The notes beneath the pieces were generated by a model. It did no database searches. It saw only the letters and a list, made by a program, of their open reading frames with translations, and was not told the DNA's origin. Positions 17,548-26,396 of a stretch of 64,000 nt of DNA are shown here, piece after piece. Both the position numbers and the translations under genes were made by a program. How positions within the stretch are numbered: the first letter of the stretch is position 1; every line of letters begins with the position of its first letter. This DNA comes from Mycobacterium bohemicum DSM 44277 (GTDB lineage Bacteria; Actinomycetota; Actinomycetes; Mycobacteriales; Mycobacteriaceae), in contig NZ_CSTD01000001.1 of the NCBI RefSeq assembly GCF_001053185.1, positions 673,846 through 737,845 on the forward strand, read 5' to 3'.

Positions 17548-17979
17548 ATGCGGGTTCTCGTGCAACGGGTCTCGTCGGCGGCGGTCTGGGTCGGCGGCGA
17601 GGTGGTCGGCGCCATCCGCCCCGACGGCCAGGGTCTGCTCGCCTTCGTCGGTGTCACCCACAGCGACGACGCCGACACGGCGCGCCGGCTCGCCGAAAAG
17701 ATCTGGAATCTGAGGATTCTCGGCGACGAGCGGTCCGCCGCCGATGTGGGCGCGCCGATCCTCGTCGTCAGCCAGTTCACCCTGTATGCCGACACCGCGA
17801 AAGGTCGCCGGCCCTCCTGGAACGCGGCGGCTCCGTCCGCGGTCGCCGAGCCGCTGGTCGCCGCGTTCGCGCAGGCGTTGCAGGCGTTGGGGGCCGACGT
17901 GCGGACGGGCGTGTTCGGGGCGAACATGCAAGTCGAATTGGTGAACGACGGTCCGGTCACGGTCCTGGTCGAGCTCTGA
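17548..17979 (+). CDS. dtd: D-aminoacyl-tRNA deacylase
   Basis: This 143-residue enzyme removes D-amino acids (and glycine) mischarged on tRNA. Signature segments are [15 protein letters not shown] at the start, the catalytic [17 protein letters not shown] (about residues 76-92) and the [11 protein letters not shown]-terminal Gly-cisPro-type substrate-selection motif. Length and start agree with the family. It corresponds to Rv1897c. The PPM-type methyltransferase gene starts 28 bases downstream, and a D-amino-acid oxidase gene is about 5 kb away, a loose functional theme. Confidence 0.92.
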   Translation: MRVLVQRVSSAAVWVGGEVVGAIRPDGQGLLAFVGVTHSDDADTARRLAEKIWNLRILGDERSAADVGAPILVVSQFTLYADTAKGRRPSWNAAAPSAVAEPLVAAFAQALQALGADVRTGVFGANMQVELVNDGPVTVLVEL

Positions 17980-18007
17980 CGACGCCGCGGCGGGTACGTT
18001 GGGGACG

Positions 18008-18919
18008 ATGACCACGACACCCGAGTTCGGATCGCTTCGCGACGACGACGACCACTGGGACATCGTCAGCAGCGTCGGCTACACCGCCCTGCTCGTGGCG
18101 GGTTGGCGCGCCGTGCATGCCGTGAGCCCGCATCCGCTGGTCCGCGACGAATACGCCAAGCTCTTCGTCGCCGCGTCGGGCGACCCCTACCTCGAAGGCT
18201 TGCTCGCCAACCCGGCAACCTCGGAGGACGAGGCGCCTTCCCCCCGCCTCTACGGCGTGCAGACCCGCTTCTTCGACGACTTCTTCGCCTCCGCCGACGA
18301 CGCCGGCATCCGGCAGGCGGTGATCGTCGCGGCCGGCTTGGACTCGCGGGCCTACCGCCTCGAATGGCTGCAGGACACAACGGTTTTCGAGATCGACATG
18401 CCCCGAGTCCTGGAGTTCAAGGCGCGGGTGCTCGCCGAGCACGGCGCCGAGCCCACGGCCCGCAGGGTCGAGGTGGCGGCCGATCTGCGCAGCGACTGGT
18501 CGCGGGATTTGGAGGCCGCGGGCTTCGACGTGGAGCGCCCCAGCGCCTGGTCGGTGGAGGGCGTGTTGCCCTACCTGACCGACGACGCCCAGAACACGCT
18601 CTTCACCCGGCTCAGCGGGCTCAGCGCGCCGGGCAGCCGCATCGCCATCGGGGCGTTGGGATCACGCTTGGACCGCGAGCAACTCGCGGCCTTGGAGGCC
18701 GACCATCCCGGGGTCAACATGTCGGGCGACGTGGACTTCTCCGCGCTCACCTACGAGCCCGAGACCGACCCCGCCGAACGCTTGGCGGCGCACGGCTGGA
18801 CCGTCGACCCGGTCCGGAGCACGCTCGACCTGCAGGCCGGTTACGGAATGACGCCGGCCCAGGTCGACGCCAAGATCGACAGCTTCATGCACTCGCAGTA
18901 CATCACCGCGACCCGCTGA
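18008..18919 (+). CDS. SAM-dependent methyltransferase, PPM/TIGR00027 family
   Basis: This 303-residue member of the large mycobacterial family of putative leucine-carboxyl-type methyltransferases shows the diagnostic segments. They are [14 protein letters not shown] near residues 21-35, [16 protein letters not shown] (about 103-118), [13 protein letters not shown], and [14 protein letters not shown] (about 180-193). It corresponds to Rv1896c. The substrates of this family are not established. The ATG at 18008 is preferred over a TTG nine bases upstream. Confidence 0.88.
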   Translation: MTTTPEFGSLRDDDDHWDIVSSVGYTALLVAGWRAVHAVSPHPLVRDEYAKLFVAASGDPYLEGLLANPATSEDEAPSPRLYGVQTRFFDDFFASADDAGIRQAVIVAAGLDSRAYRLEWLQDTTVFEIDMPRVLEFKARVLAEHGAEPTARRVEVAADLRSDWSRDLEAAGFDVERPSAWSVEGVLPYLTDDAQNTLFTRLSGLSAPGSRIAIGALGSRLDREQLAALEADHPGVNMSGDVDFSALTYEPETDPAERLAAHGWTVDPVRSTLDLQAGYGMTPAQVDAKIDSFMHSQYITATR

Positions 18920-18920
18920 T

Positions 18921-19946
18921 CTAGGGCGTCAGCAGGATCTTCACGTCGTCGCCCGTGCGCGACGCCGCCGTCGCGTACCCCTTGGCCGCCTCGTCCAGCG
19001 GCAGGGTCGTGGTGAAGATGCCATCGACATCGAGCCGGCCGGACCGCAACAGCGGGATCAGCTGTGGCCAGGTGCGCTGCACCGGGGCCGTTGTCATCCG
19101 GAAGGTGATGCTGCGGATCAGGCAGCCCAGGGCGGGGAACGGAAACGGTTGCAGGTCGTGCACGCCGACGACGGAGACGGTGCCGCCGGGCCGCACCGCG
19201 TTGAGCGCGTCGGTCATCGACGCGTCGGTGGCGACGGCGTCGATCACCGCGTCGGCGCCGCGACCGCCGGTGGCGGCCAGAATGGCCTCCACCGCCGGGG
19301 GCTTGACGGGCGTCGCGCCCCAGCGGGCGGCGCGCTCCAGCCGGCCGTCGACCCGGTCGACAGCGAAAGCCGTTGCCGCGCCCTGGAACAGCGCGCTCTG
19401 CAGCGCGCACAGGCCGACCGCGCCCAGTCCGATGACGGCGACGGTGCCGCCGTACGGGATGTCGGCGCGCTGCGCGGCGGCCCAGCCGGTGGCCAGGTTG
19501 TCGGTGAGTAGCAGCGCTTGCTCGGTGGTGATTCCGTCGGGGATCTTGAGCAGCTGGAAGTCGGCGGCGGGCACGGCGAGCAGGTCGGCTTGCGCGCCGT
19601 CGAGCACTCCACCGCCGAAGATCTGAAAACCGTTGTAACACATGACCGGGTCGTTGGTGGCGCAGCCGGGGCAGGCGCCGCAGCCCGTCACCGACGACAC
19701 CATCACCTGATCGCCCACCGCGACGCGGCGCACGTCGGGCCCGATCTCGACGACGGTGCCCACCGCCTCGTGGCCCAGCGGCATCGGCTCCCCGAGGGGG
19801 AAGTCGCCCTCGTAGAAGTGCAGGTCGGATCCGCAGATGCCGGCCGCGGTGACCTCGACGATCGCCCCGTCGGGTCCCGGGAGTACCGGGTCGGGCCGGG
19901 TGTCGACCCGGATGCTGTGCGGGCCGTCGACGACTACCGTGCGCAT
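18921..19946 (-). CDS. Zinc-dependent alcohol dehydrogenase (MDR family)
   Basis: This 341-residue medium-chain dehydrogenase has catalytic-zinc ligands in AGICGSDLHFYEGD (Cys) and LGHEAVGTV (His/Glu). The structural zinc cluster is CGACPGCATNDPVMC, and the NAD(P) Rossmann motif is VAVIGLGAVGLCALQ. It oxidises or reduces an alcohol/aldehyde pair; the substrate is unknown. It corresponds to Rv1895. The ATG lies six bases after the stop of the Baeyer-Villiger monooxygenase gene upstream, so the two form an operon and could act sequentially, with ketone/alcohol interconversion feeding ester formation (inference). Confidence 0.87.
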   Translation of the reverse strand: MRTVVVDGPHSIRVDTRPDPVLPGPDGAIVEVTAAGICGSDLHFYEGDFPLGEPMPLGHEAVGTVVEIGPDVRRVAVGDQVMVSSVTGCGACPGCATNDPVMCYNGFQIFGGGVLDGAQADLLAVPAADFQLLKIPDGITTEQALLLTDNLATGWAAAQRADIPYGGTVAVIGLGAVGLCALQSALFQGAATAFAVDRVDGRLERAARWGATPVKPPAVEAILAATGGRGADAVIDAVATDASMTDALNAVRPGGTVSVVGVHDLQPFPFPALGCLIRSITFRMTTAPVQRTWPQLIPLLRSGRLDVDGIFTTTLPLDEAAKGYATAASRTGDDVKILLTP

Positions 19947-19950
19947 CTGT

Positions 19951-21882
19951 TCACTTCCCTTGTCGGATAATGAATTCGGACCAGTCGGGGGTGCGGACCG
20001 CGGCCCAGTACTCGTAGAGCCGCCACGGGCTGACGGTGTGGATCTCGCCGTCGGCGTTCTTGAAGTAGGAGTGCTTGACCGCCGGGTGCGCCCACACCAT
20101 CTTCTTGATTTCGGCCTGCGTCCGGTCGTGCCAGGCGGTGGCCGCCTCGTCCGTCGGTTCCAACGAGTGCGCGTGCGTCGTCGCCAGGTGCTCGAGGCAC
20201 CGGTCGATGTAGCGCATTTGCAGTTCGGAGTTGAATATGAGGCTGCCCCCGTGCGCGAGATGCGCCCCCGGCCCGTAGATGATGAAGAAGTTCGGGAAAT
20301 GCGGAACCGTGATCCCGAGGTGGGCGTACGGCCGTGACCCCCACATCTCGTGCAGGTCGACTCCGTCGCGGCCGGTGATCGTCATGGGCCACAGCACGTC
20401 GGTGTGTCGGAATCCGGTGGCGTAGACGATGACGTCGACGTCGTGCGTCACGCCGTCCTCGGTGACGACGCCGCGCGGGGTGATGCGCTGAATGGGCGTG
20501 CGCACCAACTCGACGTTGTCGCGCTGCAGCGTCTGCAGCCAGCTGCCGTTGTCCTGCAGCGTGCGCTTGCCCGTGGCGGGATAGTCGGGCAACACCTTGT
20601 CCAACAGGTCGCTGCCCTCGCCGACCTGGCTGGTGATCCACTGGGTGAACATCATCCGGGCGGCGGCGTTGATGTCGCTGACGGCGTAGTCCTGGTCCGC
20701 GTAGTTCGGATCGCCCCGCGCGGCGTCGAGACCCTTGTCGGCCCCGGGCCACATCACGAGGAAGCGGTACCACCTGCCGTAGTACGGCAGGTGGCGCATC
20801 GCCCAGCGCACCCCATCGCCGACCTCGTCGTGGTACATGGCGTTGGGGAACATCCACTGCGCGGTCCGTTGGAAGACGGTCAGGTGCTCGACGCGGTCGG
20901 CGATCGCGGGCGCGATCTGAAAGCCGCTGGCGCCGGCGCCGATGAGCGCGACCCGCTTGCCCGTCAGGTCGACGGAATGGTCCCAGGCCGCGGAGTGGAA
21001 AGCCGGACCCTCGAAGGAGTCGGCGCCCTCGAATTCCGGTATGTTAGGGCGGTTTAGCTGCCCGACCGCCGTGATGAGGGCGCGGGCGCGCAGGGTGCTG
21101 GTCTGGCCGTCGGGCGCGCGCAGCGACACTGTCCACATGCCGTCGTCGTCGTCCCACTCGGCCGACAGGGCCTCGGTCTGCCAGCGAATGTGCTCGGCCA
21201 GGCCGTGCTTGTCGATGACCTTGGTGAAATAGTCCCGCAGCTCGTGCTGCTCGGCGAAGAAGTGGGTCCAGTCGTTGTTGGGCTCGAAACTGTAGCAATA
21301 GAAATGGTTGGCCACGTCGACGCGCGCGCCGGGATAGGTGTTCTCCCACCAGGTTCCGCCCGGCCCGGCGTTCTTCTCCAGGATGGTGAACGGGACGCCG
21401 GCCTGCTTGAGGCGGATGCCGGCCAGGATCCCGGACTCGCCGCACCCGATGACGACGACGGGAAGTTTGGCGGCGGCCTCGGCGGGCAAGGACGCGGGGC
21501 GACGGGGGTCGACACCCTCGAGGTCCATCTCTTCGGAGAGCAGGGGCAGGTAGTCGTCGGTGACGTGTTCGCAGGCGGCCCAGTCCATCATCTCCTGGAT
21601 GAGTTCGGGGCTCAGCGGCTTTGGCTCGGGGCAACCGCGGTCGCGGTAGTCGGTGATCACCGACAGCGCGACCGCGCGGGCGCGGGCCTTGTCTTCCTCG
21701 GACATGAAGCCCTGGACCTCGTTGAGGAAGATGCCCAGGGGCTTGAAGTCCCGGATGAAGCGGGGGTCGCCGGTGATGTGGACCAGCGAGAGCAGCAGAG
21801 TCGGAATGCTGACGTCCTCGAGCGCCGCGGCGATCTCCCCGGTGGGAGTGGTGAAGGGATCGCCGGCATACGGGCTGCGCAT
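19951..21882 (-). CDS. Baeyer-Villiger-type flavin monooxygenase
   Basis: This 643-residue FAD/NADPH enzyme has two Rossmann motifs, VVVIGCGESGILAG and VALIGAGASGFQIA. Between them is a BVMO fingerprint variant, FEGPAFHSAAWDH (consensus FxGxxxHxxxW). PGGTWWENTYPGARVD is typical of class I BVMOs. About 130 extra N-terminal residues precede the FAD domain, as in a mycobacterial subgroup. I placed the start at 21882 (MRSPYAGDPF) because GAAAGGA lies just upstream; a frame ten codons longer exists. It is first in an operon with the alcohol dehydrogenase. BVMOs insert oxygen next to ketones, often on sterols or cyclic ketones. A palindromic operator lies 31 bases upstream. Confidence 0.87.
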   Translation of the reverse strand: MRSPYAGDPFTTPTGEIAAALEDVSIPTLLLSLVHITGDPRFIRDFKPLGIFLNEVQGFMSEEDKARARAVALSVITDYRDRGCPEPKPLSPELIQEMMDWAACEHVTDDYLPLLSEEMDLEGVDPRRPASLPAEAAAKLPVVVIGCGESGILAGIRLKQAGVPFTILEKNAGPGGTWWENTYPGARVDVANHFYCYSFEPNNDWTHFFAEQHELRDYFTKVIDKHGLAEHIRWQTEALSAEWDDDDGMWTVSLRAPDGQTSTLRARALITAVGQLNRPNIPEFEGADSFEGPAFHSAAWDHSVDLTGKRVALIGAGASGFQIAPAIADRVEHLTVFQRTAQWMFPNAMYHDEVGDGVRWAMRHLPYYGRWYRFLVMWPGADKGLDAARGDPNYADQDYAVSDINAAARMMFTQWITSQVGEGSDLLDKVLPDYPATGKRTLQDNGSWLQTLQRDNVELVRTPIQRITPRGVVTEDGVTHDVDVIVYATGFRHTDVLWPMTITGRDGVDLHEMWGSRPYAHLGITVPHFPNFFIIYGPGAHLAHGGSLIFNSELQMRYIDRCLEHLATTHAHSLEPTDEAATAWHDRTQAEIKKMVWAHPAVKHSYFKNADGEIHTVSPWRLYEYWAAVRTPDWSEFIIRQGK

Positions 21883-21912
21883 CGAGCCGGTCCTTTCGGT
21901 GGGCGGGTACAA

Positions 21913-21943
21913 CCAATTACGCTACTCATAGTTCCGTAATTGG
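21913..21943. promoter_or_regulatory. Inverted repeat upstream of the BVMO operon, probable operator
   Basis: The perfect 9-base arms CCAATTACG (21913-21921) and CGTAATTGG (21935-21943) are separated by 13 bases. It lies 31 bases upstream of the monooxygenase start in an otherwise GC-rich region and is notably AT-rich. Its size and symmetry suit a TetR-type repressor dimer or pair of dimers, and such regulators commonly control BVMOs. No adjacent regulator gene is present, so the binder is unknown. Confidence 0.6.
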
Positions 21944-21986
21944 CAGGATCACGGTACCCGGTGCCGCGGCGGCCGATCAAGGGGCG

Positions 21987-23285
21987 CTAGGGGTCGCCGT
22001 CGTCGCGCTCGCCGAGGATCTTTTCGGGGTGGTGATACTCGTTCACTCGGGGTTGTCCGTGGTCGAGGTGTGGTGGGGGGAGCCATTCGGTGTCGCCGTT
22101 GGCGCTTGTGCGGGTGGTCCATCCGCCGGGCTGGATCAGGGCGTGATCGGGGCCGCACGCCAGGGTGAGGCTGTTGATGTCCGTGCGGCGGCTGATGGCC
22201 CACTCCTGGACGTGGTGGACTTCGCACCAGTAGCCCGGCGCTGTGCAGTTCGGCCGGGTGCAGCCGCGGTCCTTGGCGTACAACACGATTCGCTGTCCTG
22301 GCGAGGCCAGGCGCTTGGTGTGGTAGAGCGCGAGGGCCTTGCCCTTGTCGAAGATCGCCAGGTAGTGATGCGCATGGCGGGTCAGGCGGATGACATCGCT
22401 CATGGGTAGCAGGGTGCCGCCGGCGGTGAGTCCGGTACCGGCGGCGGCCTCGAGGTCTTTGAGCTCAGCGGTGACGATGATCGCCGCCGGTAATCCGTTG
22501 TGTTGGCCCAGCTTTCCCGAGGCCAGCAGGGCGCGCCCGGCGGCGTTGAGGGCGTCGTGGTTGCGCTGGGCGGCGGAGCGCGCATCGCGCCGCACCGCCC
22601 GCTCATCTGCCGGGCCGTCGACGACGGGGCGCTCGTCGTCGGGGTTGCACATACCCGGGGCGGCCAGCTTGGCCAGCACCGCTTCGAGGGTGGCGCGAGC
22701 TTCGGGGGTGAGCAGGCCCCGTAGTTCGGACATGCCGTCGAGGCATTCCTTCCCGAGGGTCAGGCCGCGCCGGCGTGCCCGGTCGGCGTCGGTGTAGTTG
22801 CCGTCGGGGTTGAGGTAAGCGGTGATTCGCTCGGCAAGCTTTGCCAGATCGTCGGGGCGGTGCTCGGCGGCCAGCCTGGCCAGGTGCGCTTCGGCGGCCG
22901 CCCGCGTTCCGGGGTCGACCGCGGCGGGCAGTTGGACCAGAAATCGGCGGAGCGCCAACTGCTCCCCGGTCAGCGCCCGGCGCGGCCCCAGGTCGGCGGC
23001 CTCGGCGATCCGCCGTCCGGCCTCGCCGGGGGTGATGTGGAGCCGGGTGGCCAGCGCGACGGGCAGCTGCGCGCCCAGCTCCTCGCGATCGGCCTGCGCG
23101 GCGAGTTGATTGATCAACCGGTGGCCGGGCACCGGCAGCCGTCGGGCGACCCGTTCCAGGCGCGCCAGCACGTTCATCCGCTCGGGGGTGGTCAGCGTCT
23201 CAAACGACAACGCGCACACATGGTCCACCGCCGCGTCGAGCGCATCGAGCACCCCGACGATCCCCTCCCGGCAATCCGAACGCAT
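21987..23285 (-). CDS. DUF222/HNH endonuclease domain protein (13E12 repeat family)
   Basis: This 432-residue protein has an N-terminal DUF222 region (about residues 20-300). The C-terminal HNH nuclease motif reads [23 protein letters not shown], followed by [14 protein letters not shown]. Zinc-binding Cys and the catalytic His pair are intact. This matches the multicopy REP13E12 proteins of mycobacteria, some of which serve as phage or mobile-element integration targets. It is flanked by the BVMO operator and a divergent membrane protein gene and is likely part of a genomic variation hot spot. Cellular function is not established. Confidence 0.85.
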   Translation of the reverse strand: MRSDCREGIVGVLDALDAAVDHVCALSFETLTTPERMNVLARLERVARRLPVPGHRLINQLAAQADREELGAQLPVALATRLHITPGEAGRRIAEAADLGPRRALTGEQLALRRFLVQLPAAVDPGTRAAAEAHLARLAAEHRPDDLAKLAERITAYLNPDGNYTDADRARRRGLTLGKECLDGMSELRGLLTPEARATLEAVLAKLAAPGMCNPDDERPVVDGPADERAVRRDARSAAQRNHDALNAAGRALLASGKLGQHNGLPAAIIVTAELKDLEAAAGTGLTAGGTLLPMSDVIRLTRHAHHYLAIFDKGKALALYHTKRLASPGQRIVLYAKDRGCTRPNCTAPGYWCEVHHVQEWAISRRTDINSLTLACGPDHALIQPGGWTTRTSANGDTEWLPPPHLDHGQPRVNEYHHPEKILGERDDGDP

Positions 23286-23432
23286 GTTCGAATACTACGT
23301 CGACCCACCGACACGAGACCCTATCCGCACAAAGCTGAAACTCAAGTGGCAGAAGTGATTTCCGGGCCGAACCGCCGCCGCGCGCAATAGAGTGCAATTG
23401 CCATACGGCTTCGTCGATCGGAGGTGGGCAAC

Positions 23433-23897
23433 GTGGCTGCCGTCCTGACCGCTTGCGGTGGTTTCTTGTTCGCGGTCCTCTGGATGGACTTGATCTTCGA
23501 TGCGCAGGTCTTCGGGCACCGGTCGCCCAACGCGGAATTGCCCGAGCCCGTGCTCGCTTGCATTGCGGGGTACTACCACCGCGCCACCACCACATCGCGC
23601 CCGATGAGCCGATTGATCGCCCTCGTGATGCTGATCCTGTTGGCCGCGCTGGCATTTCAGGCCACCACCGGCAAAGACCCGGTGTGGGTGCTCGCCGTAT
23701 CGGCGGGCCTCGCGGGCGCGCCGATCGTTCTCGCGTCGACCCGGACGGTCCCGCACGCCGTCCGGCTCGGGCACCGCACCGACGATGTGGCCGGGCAGTC
23801 GCGGCTGGCCCGGTCGATCTGCCGTGACCATCTGTTCTGCGCGGCCTGCATGGCCGCATTCCTGGCGTTGTGGGTGGTCCGTGATGCCGCCGGATGA
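23433..23897 (+). CDS. Small integral membrane protein, hypothetical
   Basis: This 154-residue protein has about four hydrophobic segments: residues 3-22, 55-75, 80-100 and about 130-150. It carries the motif WMDLIFDAQVFGH after the first helix and RLARSICRDHLFCAACMAAF before the last. I chose the GTG at 23433 because GGAGG lies eight bases upstream; a GTG nine bases earlier overlaps that ribosome binding site. I know similar proteins only as conserved actinobacterial hypotheticals. It is divergent from the HNH gene. Confidence 0.65.
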   Translation: MAAVLTACGGFLFAVLWMDLIFDAQVFGHRSPNAELPEPVLACIAGYYHRATTTSRPMSRLIALVMLILLAALAFQATTGKDPVWVLAVSAGLAGAPIVLASTRTVPHAVRLGHRTDDVAGQSRLARSICRDHLFCAACMAAFLALWVVRDAAG

Positions 23898-23975
23898 CCG
23901 CGGCGGCGCGACGGGTCTTAGTGCGAACGCGCGAGAAGGGACCCCCTGGCCACGTCAATCACGTCCGTACTAAAC

Positions 23976-23989
23976 TAGAACACGTTTCA
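23976..23989. promoter_or_regulatory. KstR-type operator upstream of the nitronate monooxygenase gene
   Basis: TAGAACACGTTTCA matches every fixed position of the KstR consensus TnnAACnnGTTnnA. It lies 26 bases upstream of the ATG at 24016. KstR is the TetR repressor of the mycobacterial cholesterol-degradation regulon, and I recall Rv1894c being listed in that regulon. Sterol-derived CoA esters would then relieve repression of the downstream gene. Confidence 0.7.
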
Positions 23990-24015
23990 ATTCGGCACGG
24001 GTTCGAGGAGTAGGC

Positions 24016-25146
24016 ATGCACACCGCGATTTGCGACGAGCTCGGCATCGAGTTCCCCATCTTCGCCTTTACCCACTGCCGCGACGTCGTGGTGGCAGTCA
24101 GCAAGGCCGGTGGCTTCGGGGTGCTCGGCGCCGTGGGCTTCACGCCCGAACAGTTGGAGATCGAGCTCAACTGGATCGACGAGAACATCGGCGACCACCC
24201 GTACGGGGTCGACATCGTGATCCCCAACAAGTACGAGGGCATGGACTCTCACCTGTCGGCCGAGGAGCTGGCCGAGACGCTGCGCAAGATGGTGCCCCAG
24301 GAGCACCTGGACTTCGGCAAGAAGATCCTCGCTGACCACGGCGTGCCGATCGAGGACAGCGACGGCGACAGCCTGCAGCTGCTCGGCTGGACCGAGGCGA
24401 CCGCCACGCCCCAGGTGGAGGTGGCACTCAAGCACCCGAAGGTCAAGATGATCGCGAACGCGCTCGGCACTCCCCCGGCAGACATGATCAAGCACATCCA
24501 CGATGCCGGGCTGAAAGTCGCCGCGCTGTGCGGATCGCCCTCGCAGGCGCGCAAGCACGCCGACGCCGGGGTAGACATCATCATCGCCCAGGGCGGCGAG
24601 GCCGGCGGGCACTGCGGTGAGGTCGGCTCGATCGTGTTGTGGCCGCAGGTGGTCAAGGAGGTCGCCCCGGTGCCGGTGCTGGCGGCCGGCGGCATCGGGA
24701 GCGGCCAGCAGATCGCCGCGGCGCTCGCGCTGGGTGCCCAGGGTGCCTGGACCGGGTCGCAGTGGCTGATGGTCGAGGAATCCTCGAATACGCCGGTGCA
24801 GCAGGCGGCCTACGTCAAGGCGGGCAGCCGCGACACCGTCCGCAGCCGGTCTTTCACCGGCAAGCCGGCCCGCATGCTGCGCAACGACTGGACCGAGGCG
24901 TGGGAGCAGCCGGACAACCCCAAGCCGCTGGGAATGCCCTTGCAGTACATGGTTTCCGGCATGGCGGTGCGCGCCACCAACCGGTACCCGAACGAGAGCG
25001 TCGACGTGGCGTTCAATCCCGTCGGACAGGTGGTCGGCCAGTTCACCAAGGTGGAGAAGACGGCGACCGTCATCGAACGGTGGGTGCAGGAATACCTCGA
25101 GGCGACGAACAGACTGGACGAATTGAACGCCGCCGCAACCGTCTAG
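24016..25146 (+). CDS. Nitronate monooxygenase/2-nitropropane dioxygenase family flavoprotein
   Basis: This 376-residue FMN TIM-barrel protein has ELGIEFPIFAFTHCRD at the N-terminus, the FMN-phosphate site IIAQGGEAGGHCGEVGS (about residues 192-208) and VLAAGGIGSGQQIAAALALGAQGAWTGS (about 218-245). The last is split here by ordinary sequence but is recognisable as the family's second phosphate loop. It corresponds to Rv1894c. The KstR-type box upstream ties it to sterol catabolism rather than nitroalkane detoxification, perhaps as an enoyl-thioester-active flavoenzyme (inference). It is convergent with the small Rv1893-like gene. Confidence 0.85.
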   Translation: MHTAICDELGIEFPIFAFTHCRDVVVAVSKAGGFGVLGAVGFTPEQLEIELNWIDENIGDHPYGVDIVIPNKYEGMDSHLSAEELAETLRKMVPQEHLDFGKKILADHGVPIEDSDGDSLQLLGWTEATATPQVEVALKHPKVKMIANALGTPPADMIKHIHDAGLKVAALCGSPSQARKHADAGVDIIIAQGGEAGGHCGEVGSIVLWPQVVKEVAPVPVLAAGGIGSGQQIAAALALGAQGAWTGSQWLMVEESSNTPVQQAAYVKAGSRDTVRSRSFTGKPARMLRNDWTEAWEQPDNPKPLGMPLQYMVSGMAVRATNRYPNESVDVAFNPVGQVVGQFTKVEKTATVIERWVQEYLEATNRLDELNAAATV

Positions 25147-25152
25147 CGACGG

Positions 25153-25383
25153 CTATTCGTCGTCGAGCTCGTCGGCGGCGTCCCGGCCCGTGAACACTTC
25201 CCTGGTCCGGTCCACCGCATAGGTGCCGATGTCGATCGAGTTCTGGACGATGCCGCTGGCGCCGCCGGCAAGGTCGCCGCGGATGATGTCGCTGGCATGC
25301 TCGACGATGTCCGAGGCCTTCTCGACGGCGTTGGTGGCGATGTCCCGGGCGGCGTCGACCGCGTCTTTCGGGTTGAAGCCCAT
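25153..25383 (-). CDS. Rv1893-like small protein
   Basis: This 76-residue protein is largely amphipathic-helical (MGFNPKDAVDAARDIATNAV, then DIVEHASDIIRGD) and ends in an acidic tail, DAADELDDE. No signal peptide or membrane segment is evident. Length and position match Rv1893, a conserved mycobacterial hypothetical. The helix heptad-like spacing suggests an oligomeric coil; function is unknown. It lies just downstream of two other minus-strand genes that correspond to Rv1892 and Rv1891. Confidence 0.75.
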   Translation of the reverse strand: MGFNPKDAVDAARDIATNAVEKASDIVEHASDIIRGDLAGGASGIVQNSIDIGTYAVDRTREVFTGRDAADELDDE

Positions 25384-25439
25384 CGAAATCTCCTTCGTTG
25401 CAGGGTCTTTGAGACGACTCTAGACGCAGCCGAACGTGG

Positions 25440-25730
25440 TCAGTAATTCACCAGCCTGCGCCAGTAGTCTTCGGGGATCGTCGCGCCGGAGCGCATCACG
25501 CGCGCCAGCCCGATCGCCATCGCAATGCCGAGCAGGCCCAGCCACAGCCCGGCCAGCGCGATGACCACCCAGAGCACCGCGGTGACCGCCGGCCACGGCG
25601 ACAGCAGGGCCAGCGCCGGCGCGAAGAAGAAGCCGGTCCCGACGTAGGCGGCCGAGCCGGCACGGTCGGAGGCCAGAACCAGGTGCAGCCAGCGCGGCAC
25701 CGATGCTTCGGCGGGACGGCCGGTGGTCAT
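25440..25730 (-). CDS. Rv1892-like membrane protein
   Basis: This 96-residue protein has two to three hydrophobic segments: about residues 25-45, 48-72 (VTAVLWVVIALAGLWLGLLGIAMAIGL). It has a short basic N-terminus and a C-terminus ending EDYWRRLVNY. It matches Rv1892 in length and place. There is no catalytic motif. It begins ten bases after the Rv1891-like gene and is likely co-transcribed with it. Confidence 0.75.
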   Translation of the reverse strand: MTTGRPAEASVPRWLHLVLASDRAGSAAYVGTGFFFAPALALLSPWPAVTAVLWVVIALAGLWLGLLGIAMAIGLARVMRSGATIPEDYWRRLVNY

Positions 25731-25740
25731 GGCTTGGCCG

Positions 25741-26157
25741 TCATCCCGCGGGCGGGAAGAAACCTGCGCCGGTGAACCAGCCCTCCTGCCACCCGCGATC
25801 GCCCAGGCACAGCATGGGCAGTCCGCCGTCGGACTGGGCCGCCGACTGCGGCCCAGGACACTTTGCCCCGGCCTGCTGCACCCCGAACAGGGGGTAGGAG
25901 ATCACCCAGTATCCCGTGGTGGCCGCGGGAAACTGATTGGGCGGCGGGAAATGACAGGCCTCGGCCTGACCGCTGGGGCCGCGACCGAAAATGAAGCGCT
26001 CGTAGTTGTCGCACGGCGCCCCCAGCGACGCGTCGTAGTTCATGTTCGGCACGTCGCCGTCGTAGTGCGGTTGGGCCGCCGCGTGCGGCGCGGCCCCGAT
26101 CGCGCCGGCCACTCCCATCGCGCCGGCCGCCACGGCGGTGAGTAGTTCGCGAATCAT
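25741..26157 (-). CDS. Secreted Rv1891-like protein
   Basis: This 138-residue exported protein has a signal peptide (MIRELLTAVAAGAMGVAGAIGAA, cleavage near AHA at about residue 28). The mature part contains paired cysteines (APCDNYERFIFGRG, EACHFPPP, AKCPGP, PMLCLGD) and aromatic-rich loops. This is typical of small disulfide-bonded mycobacterial secreted proteins. It corresponds to Rv1891. Function is unknown. It is divergent from the CYP125-like gene with about 239 bases between. Confidence 0.78.
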   Translation of the reverse strand: MIRELLTAVAAGAMGVAGAIGAAPHAAAQPHYDGDVPNMNYDASLGAPCDNYERFIFGRGPSGQAEACHFPPPNQFPAATTGYWVISYPLFGVQQAGAKCPGPQSAAQSDGGLPMLCLGDRGWQEGWFTGAGFFPPAG

Positions 26158-26357
26158 GCTCCACCCTTCGCGTCAGTGCCACCGGGCCCCACGTCCCCGA
26201 TGACCTGCACCAAAGCATATCGAGTGCGCCGCCGGCCACAAGGTGGTTTCCCGGCGGGTTCACCATCGCCGGTGCGTGGCCCCCTGAACACGTTGCAGTT
26301 CTGGCCGGCGATCTTGTCGCAGCGCTTCCCAACCGTGGTGTAGCGATGGTTTATTTG

Positions 26358-26373
26358 CACTAGCAGTCACTAG
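26358..26373. promoter_or_regulatory. Duplicated CACTAG element upstream of the CYP125-like gene
   Basis: Two CACTAG hexamers are spaced by CAGT, giving a ten-base period (one helical turn). They end 23 bases before the start codon. The arrangement is compatible with an activator or repressor site overlapping the promoter. It does not match the KstR consensus. The evidence is pattern only. Confidence 0.25.
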
Positions 26374-26396
26374 AGGACGTCATATCGAGGAGCGCC

